DNA of 64,000 nucleotides, taken from Bacteroidales bacterium UBA6445. Lineage in GTDB: Bacteria; Bacteroidota; Bacteroidia; Bacteroidales; UBA932. The position numbers and the translations under genes were made by a program. Positions 59,684 through 64,000 of the stretch are shown here, in pieces. The notes under the pieces were generated by a model that saw nothing but the letters and a program-made list of their open reading frames with translations, was not told the DNA's origin and did no database searches. The stretch is from positions 95,171 to 159,170 of the forward strand of contig DJOF01000021.1 of assembly GCA_002439585.1 (NCBI GenBank). The letters are read 5' to 3'. Position 1 is the stretch's first letter, and each line of letters starts with the position of its first letter.

Positions 59684-61783
59684 CTACATATCCAAATCTT
59701 TCAGGAACATTGTATAATAAGCGTCAGACGGCATTCGCCAGTCTCCTCTGGGGGAGAGTGATACAGAGCCGACTTTGGGACAGTCCGGTAGACACGACCG
59801 CTTGAACTGCTGCGTGAAGAAGCGGCGGATGAATGTCTTGAGCCATTTGTCGATAGTATCTTTACGGTATTGACCCTCAAAAGCTTTCTCAGCGAGAAAG
59901 CGAATCTTTGCCGGTGTGTATCCGAATCTGAATATGTTATACAAAAAGAAATCATGGAGCTCGTAAGGTCCTACAAGATCTTCTGTCTTCTGAAGGATCT
60001 CTCCGCCAGGCCCGGAAGGTGTAAGTTCAGGACTGATAGGAGTATCAACAATATCTTTTAGAACCTGGCTGATGGAAGAGCCGTCTCCTTCGCTGGCAAT
60101 CTTCCCAGGGCCTTCCCTATAATAGACTGCCGCTTCTTCGAAGCAATTATCCGCTGCCCAACTGACTATGAACTTGACGAGGGTCTTGGGAATGCCCGCG
60201 TTTACCGCATACATAGACATGTGGTCTCCGTTATATGTAGCCCAACCAAGGGCCAGCTCAGAAAGGTCTCCGGTACCGATTACTATACCGCTGGTCTTGT
60301 TGGCCATGTCCATGAGTATCTGTGTGCGCTCCCTTGCCTGAGAATTCTCGTAAGTCGTGTCAGTCTTGCCTGGGTCTTGTCCGATGTCGGAGAAATGCTG
60401 GCGTACAGCTTTCTCTATCGGGATCTCAAGTGCAGTAGTGCCAAGAAGTTCCATCAACTTCCAGGCATTGCCCTTTGTCCTTGATGTAGTCCCGAAGCCT
60501 GGCATAGTGATGGCGGTAATGCCTTTGCGCGGCAGAGACAGCCTGTCAAATGCAAGAGCTGTCACTATAAGGGCGAGAGTGCTGTCCAATCCTCCGGAGA
60601 CTCCTATGACGGCAGACTTTGCACCTATGTGAGCGAGTCTTGTTGCGAGTCCCTCTACCTGCATGTCGATTATCTCGCTGCAGCGATTGTCTCTCTCGGC
60701 GGCAGCATCTCCGGAGTTGTTCTTCTCTTCATAGCCCGGCACGAACGGGTGGGCGTCAATCTTGCGCAAGAGACATTTTCTGAAATCAGTATCTGCACAG
60801 TTGCCGGCTACGATATTAAGATATCTGAGAGCATAGTCATTGTCTGTCTTTCCGTCAGGTGATACAGAATGGAAAGTCCCTTGTTTCTGGCGCAGAGATC
60901 GCAACTTATCCATATCAAGGTCTGCTGCACATAAAGTTCCTGAATCTGCGAATCTCTTGCTTTCGGCAAGGAGGGATCCGTTCTCGTATATAAGGCTGAC
61001 TCCGGCAAATACAAGGTCCTGCGTAGACTCACCGTGCCCACAGGATGAATATACATAAGCGGACAATGTCCTTGCAGACTGCTGTGCAACTAGAGACTTC
61101 CGGTATGAATGCTTCAATAGAACTTCATTGCTTGCTGATAGATTGAGGATAATCTCCGCTCCGGACAAAGCATGAAAAGAAGACGGTGGAATCGGAGTCC
61201 AGAGATCTTCACAGATTTCCACAGCAAATCGGTAATTTCCTATGGTGAAGATCATGTCCGGGCAGATATTTACACGACCACCGGCATACCGGATTACATC
61301 GCCGTATCCATATGCAAAACAGTCCTTTCCATTGTCCATCAAGGACTCCTTTCCGGATTCTTCCCTAATGAAGTCGGCACCGCTGGAGAACCATCTCGGC
61401 TCATAGAACTCATTGTATCCGGGAAGGTATATCTTTGGGACAAGGCCGCGAAGCGAGCCGTTGTTTATAATGGCTGCGCAATTGTACAGATGTCCTCTTG
61501 TCCTGACAGGAACACCTGTGACAAATGTGATCCTACGACCTTTTGAAAATTCCTTGAGCCTCACTATTGCCTCTTCAGCCTTGCGGACGATCAACTCCTG
61601 TGCAAACAGATCAGCACAGGTATATCCAGTAACGCAAAGTTCAGGGAAAGCAAGAAGTGATACCTTCTCAGCCTCAGCCTTGGCAATAAGAGCCATAATG
61701 GCATCCGTATTGGCATCCACATCTGCCACCTTTACCTGAGGAACGGCAGCCGCAACCCTGATAAATCCGAGATCCTCCTTCAT
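59684..61783 (-). CDS. nadE: Glutamine-dependent NAD+ synthetase
   Basis: Amidates deamido-NAD to NAD+ with ammonia from glutamine. The 699-aa, two-domain protein has an N-terminal nitrilase-type glutaminase with triad Glu48 (AFPELC), Lys117 (LVPKIYLPGYNEF) and Cys191 (VEICEDLW). The C-terminal synthetase has the PP-loop GVSGGLDS (394-401) and GTGDLSELALGWATYNGDHM. It is 16 nt after the purine nucleoside phosphorylase gene, so co-transcribed. With nadD at 47.8 kb, two of the last steps of NAD synthesis are in this window. Confidence 0.96.
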   Translation of the reverse strand: MKEDLGFIRVAAAVPQVKVADVDANTDAIMALIAKAEAEKVSLLAFPELCVTGYTCADLFAQELIVRKAEEAIVRLKEFSKGRRITFVTGVPVRTRGHLYNCAAIINNGSLRGLVPKIYLPGYNEFYEPRWFSSGADFIREESGKESLMDNGKDCFAYGYGDVIRYAGGRVNICPDMIFTIGNYRFAVEICEDLWTPIPPSSFHALSGAEIILNLSASNEVLLKHSYRKSLVAQQSARTLSAYVYSSCGHGESTQDLVFAGVSLIYENGSLLAESKRFADSGTLCAADLDMDKLRSLRQKQGTFHSVSPDGKTDNDYALRYLNIVAGNCADTDFRKCLLRKIDAHPFVPGYEEKNNSGDAAAERDNRCSEIIDMQVEGLATRLAHIGAKSAVIGVSGGLDSTLALIVTALAFDRLSLPRKGITAITMPGFGTTSRTKGNAWKLMELLGTTALEIPIEKAVRQHFSDIGQDPGKTDTTYENSQARERTQILMDMANKTSGIVIGTGDLSELALGWATYNGDHMSMYAVNAGIPKTLVKFIVSWAADNCFEEAAVYYREGPGKIASEGDGSSISQVLKDIVDTPISPELTPSGPGGEILQKTEDLVGPYELHDFFLYNIFRFGYTPAKIRFLAEKAFEGQYRKDTIDKWLKTFIRRFFTQQFKRSCLPDCPKVGSVSLSPRGDWRMPSDAYYTMFLKDLDM

Positions 61784-61799
61784 CTTTGTACGAGCCTTG

Positions 61800-62627
61800 T
61801 CAGAGTGATTCTATAAGCCTTGTGAATATTTTGGTCATCTTTCCTGCTGCTGCATCTGCGGCCTTTACTACGTCGTCTCCGTCATTCTTGTAGTCGGCGG
61901 CAAATTCTTTCTGCGCTGCATTGGTAATGACGGACATTCCAAATACGGTTATGCTACTGTGCCTTGCTACGATGACTTCCGGAACAGTGCTCATACCTAC
62001 GGCATCAGCTCCGATTGTCCTAAAGAAATGCCATTCGGCAGGTGTCTCGTATGAGGGACCAGTACCGGCTATGTAGACCCCGTTGCGAAGAAAGATTCCT
62101 TCATCGGCTGCTATCTCTTCAGCCTTGGCCCTCAATCTGATATCATACGGATGTGTCATGTCGGGGAAGCGAGGTCCAAACTCATCAAGGTTGGGTCCTA
62201 CAAGCGGATTGGGCAGCATGTTGATATGATCCTTGATAATCATAAGATCGCCGACCCTGAAATCAAAGTTGATTCCACCTGCGGCGTTGGATACGAATAA
62301 ATACTCTATACCAAGTACTTTCATTACTCTTATAGGCAATGTGACCATGTCCATAGGGTAGCCCTCGTAATAATGGATCCTGCCCTGCATTGCGATTACA
62401 TGCTTGCCTCCTAGAGTTCCGAAGATGAAATTACCTTTATGCCCTGTAGCTGTCGATATTGGAAATCCCGGAATATCCCTGTACGGGATTGTGACTGGAG
62501 ACTGGATCTGTTCGGCAAGCCTCCCGAGCCCGCTGCCAAGTACTATGCCGCAAAGTGGGGTCTGTCCGCCTATTGCAGCCTTTACATATTCTGCAGCCTT
62601 GTGGATTCTTTCTGATCTTGGGTCCAT
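61800..62627 (-). CDS. Purine nucleoside phosphorylase
   Basis: Phosphorolysis of purine nucleosides to base and ribose-1-phosphate. This 275-aa protein of the trimeric (PNP/MTAP) family has the phosphate loop GSGLGRLA (32-39), MQGRIHYYEGY, VSNAAGGINFDFRVGDLMII, and the base-site GPSYETPAEWHFFRTIGADA with VGMSTVPEVIVARH. Glu and Asn base contacts are present, as in guanosine/inosine-specific enzymes. The operon places it between a nucleoside deaminase-type amidohydrolase and NAD+ synthetase. Confidence 0.95.
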   Translation of the reverse strand: MDPRSERIHKAAEYVKAAIGGQTPLCGIVLGSGLGRLAEQIQSPVTIPYRDIPGFPISTATGHKGNFIFGTLGGKHVIAMQGRIHYYEGYPMDMVTLPIRVMKVLGIEYLFVSNAAGGINFDFRVGDLMIIKDHINMLPNPLVGPNLDEFGPRFPDMTHPYDIRLRAKAEEIAADEGIFLRNGVYIAGTGPSYETPAEWHFFRTIGADAVGMSTVPEVIVARHSSITVFGMSVITNAAQKEFAADYKNDGDDVVKAADAAAGKMTKIFTRLIESL

Positions 62628-62712
62628 GATGTGTTATTGGTTTAAATGTTGTTTATGCTACTTCTTGTGTCTGCAACTCTTTAGGTTCTCATATTGTTGT
62701 ATGATATGGGGA

Positions 62713-63972
62713 TTACCTTATCTTGTCGAGTTGTACTTTTGCCTTCTCCATAGCCTCTTGCTCTCCAGGTACAATCCTATCTCGCATTACAACCTTTCCT
62801 CCAGCAATGAGAGTACGAATGCAGTCACTGTGAGCCGAATAAATGAGATTGGATAAGAATTTCCCTGGTGAGAGGAAGAACGTGCTGTCGGTATCCACTA
62901 TCGCTATATCTGCTATCTTGCCTTCTGCAATCTCTCCTGTATCGAGACCGAGGGCCTTGGCACCGTTTACCGTAGCCGTTCTGAACAGTTCATTGATAGG
63001 AAGCGCTCCTGCATCTTCTCTCCAGGCCTTTTGGATCAAGGCTGAAGTCTTCATTGTCTCAAGCATATCCAGATTGTTGGACGAAGCGCATCCGTCAGTT
63101 CCAAGACATACATTAGCCCCTGCATCACGTAACTCGTTGTACTTAAACATATAGCCGGAGGCGAGCTTGGTATTGGAATTGATATTGTGCACGCAGTTGA
63201 CCCTCCGATGTCCCAGTATCTCTATGTCAACTGGGCTTAGGTGAAGTGTATGCGCTGCAATAGTGTCCGGGCCGAGAATTCCGAGGCGATCAAGATATTC
63301 AACTGGGGTAAGTCCTCCGTGCGCCTGCTTGCAATCCTCGACTTCTTTTCTTGTTTCTGAAAGGTGGATATGAAGTTTCAGTGAATGCTTTCTTGCAAAA
63401 TCGGCTGACCATAACATCAGCTCTTCCGATACTGAATATATAGCATGAAACGCCATTGCGAACAAGCCTCCGTCTTTAAGGCCCTGCATCCTCTCGTATA
63501 TGGCAGTGCACTGCTCTTTCTGACGCTCTGTCTCTGACGCTTGATTGCGGTCAAGTGCCACATATGATACGACCGGCCGTATGCCTGTCTCTACGGCAGC
63601 CTGCCTTGCAGCCGGAGAAAACCAGTATTGGTCATTGAATGTTGTTGTCCCGGTCCGTATCATCTCGATGCAGGCGATCTTAGTCCCATAGTACACGAAG
63701 TCAGAGTCTATCTTACTCTCCTTTTCCCATATCTTGGCAAGCCAGTCCCCAAGTGGGATATCCTCTTCGATTCCGCGCATAAGAGACATTGCTGCATGAG
63801 TATGCATGTTTATGAATCCGGATATAGCTGTCCCTCCCTTTCCGTCCACGGTCTCATCACACTCCGGCACAATGTCTTCTTGATGCAGTATCTTCGCGAT
63901 AATGCCATCCTTGACATAAATGGAAGAAGACACCCCTCCTACAATCACGTCTTTTATAAGTAATCTGCTCAT
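62713..63972 (-). CDS. Amidohydrolase of the S-adenosylhomocysteine/methylthioadenosine deaminase type
   Basis: A 419-aa metal-dependent deaminase, probably of an adenosine-type nucleoside. The metal ligands are His57 and His59 (NMHTHAAMS), a later His in HIHLSET, His in HTLHLSP and Asp in LGTDGCASSNNLDM. Overall build and length match the MtaD/SAH deaminase family (TrzN/AtzA group), so the product is likely an inosyl compound that the next gene, purine nucleoside phosphorylase, could cleave. The specific substrate is not provable here. The -7 box is only 6 nt from the start codon. Confidence 0.85.
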   Translation of the reverse strand: MSRLLIKDVIVGGVSSSIYVKDGIIAKILHQEDIVPECDETVDGKGGTAISGFINMHTHAAMSLMRGIEEDIPLGDWLAKIWEKESKIDSDFVYYGTKIACIEMIRTGTTTFNDQYWFSPAARQAAVETGIRPVVSYVALDRNQASETERQKEQCTAIYERMQGLKDGGLFAMAFHAIYSVSEELMLWSADFARKHSLKLHIHLSETRKEVEDCKQAHGGLTPVEYLDRLGILGPDTIAAHTLHLSPVDIEILGHRRVNCVHNINSNTKLASGYMFKYNELRDAGANVCLGTDGCASSNNLDMLETMKTSALIQKAWREDAGALPINELFRTATVNGAKALGLDTGEIAEGKIADIAIVDTDSTFFLSPGKFLSNLIYSAHSDCIRTLIAGGKVVMRDRIVPGEQEAMEKAKVQLDKIR

Positions 63973-63978
63973 ATTTTA

Positions 63979-64000
63979 CAAATATAGTGAAAGTCGAGCG
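63979..64000 (-). promoter_or_regulatory. Conserved promoter block, copy 3 (-7 box TATATTTG), cut by the window edge
   Basis: On the minus strand CGCTCGACTTTCAC precedes TATATTTG (63986-63979). Only 6 nt separate the -7 box from the deaminase start codon at 63972, which predicts a leader of a few bases at most. Confidence 0.6.

Noticed and set aside
1..64000. tRNA genes, rRNA genes and known riboswitches
   Set aside because: The intergenic regions were read for tRNA-like cloverleaf ends, rRNA landmarks and common riboswitch cores; none were recognised. Only RNase P RNA was found.

Overview
The window reads as chromosomal DNA of a member of the order Bacteroidales (phylum Bacteroidota); genus and species cannot be fixed by eye. 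The evidence is recurrent TAnnTTTG '-7' promoter boxes without Shine-Dalgarno sequences, families typical of the group (GSCFA, DUF4301, PCMD, DUF3737, a TamL-type lipoprotein BamA homologue), a V-type ATPase operon containing DUF2764, and pyruvate phosphate dikinase as a free-standing enzyme. Most of the window is housekeeping core. I see no tRNA, 16S/23S rRNA, prophage, CRISPR array or intact insertion sequence.

Layout. 0-6.3 kb: end of a DUF4301 gene, an AraC regulator, a deoxyhypusine-synthase-like polyamine enzyme divergent from ffh (signal recognition particle), an unknown outer-membrane protein and a GSCFA protein. 6.3-12.8 kb: an M20 dipeptidase, a three-gene sulfonation operon (APS kinase, secreted PCMD protein, PAPS-dependent sulfotransferase) and a secreted alpha/alpha-barrel-like protein. 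13.0-20.4 kb: a seven-gene V-type ATPase operon (E, DUF2764, A, B, D, I, K). 20.6-31.1 kb: a cytoplasmic GH13 amylase, converging on a seven-gene minus-strand operon: holA, ABC exporter ATPase and permease, a 5'-nucleotidase split into two genes, a DeoR regulator, and a large receiver/PPDK_N hybrid protein.

31.1-32.5 kb is the most disturbed stretch: a dispersed repeat, a small membrane protein, and gene fragments between an 18-bp perfect inverted repeat. 32.5-43.5 kb: ppdK, PhoH, a PurL-like protein, a small beta-barrel protein and a two-gene RND efflux pump. 43.7-47.6 kb: a phosphoesterase-ppk1-ppx operon for polyphosphate. 47.8-52.2 kb: nadD, gmk, class II aldolase, RNase P RNA, and a MalY-type C-S lyase. 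52.4-57.1 kb: DUF3737, then speA-rRNA methyltransferase-MATE. 57.4-64.0 kb: TamL, then an operon of a nucleoside-type deaminase, purine nucleoside phosphorylase and NAD+ synthetase.

The most notable non-genic signal is a family of about 165-bp elements with roughly 20-bp terminal inverted repeats. There are five copies, one partial. Every copy sits just 5' of a gene and points the same way as that gene. Solo palindromes built from the same termini and a second, related repeat family also occur. Two genes (GSCFA and the deaminase) have a -7 box so close to the start codon that their mRNAs should be leaderless or nearly so.
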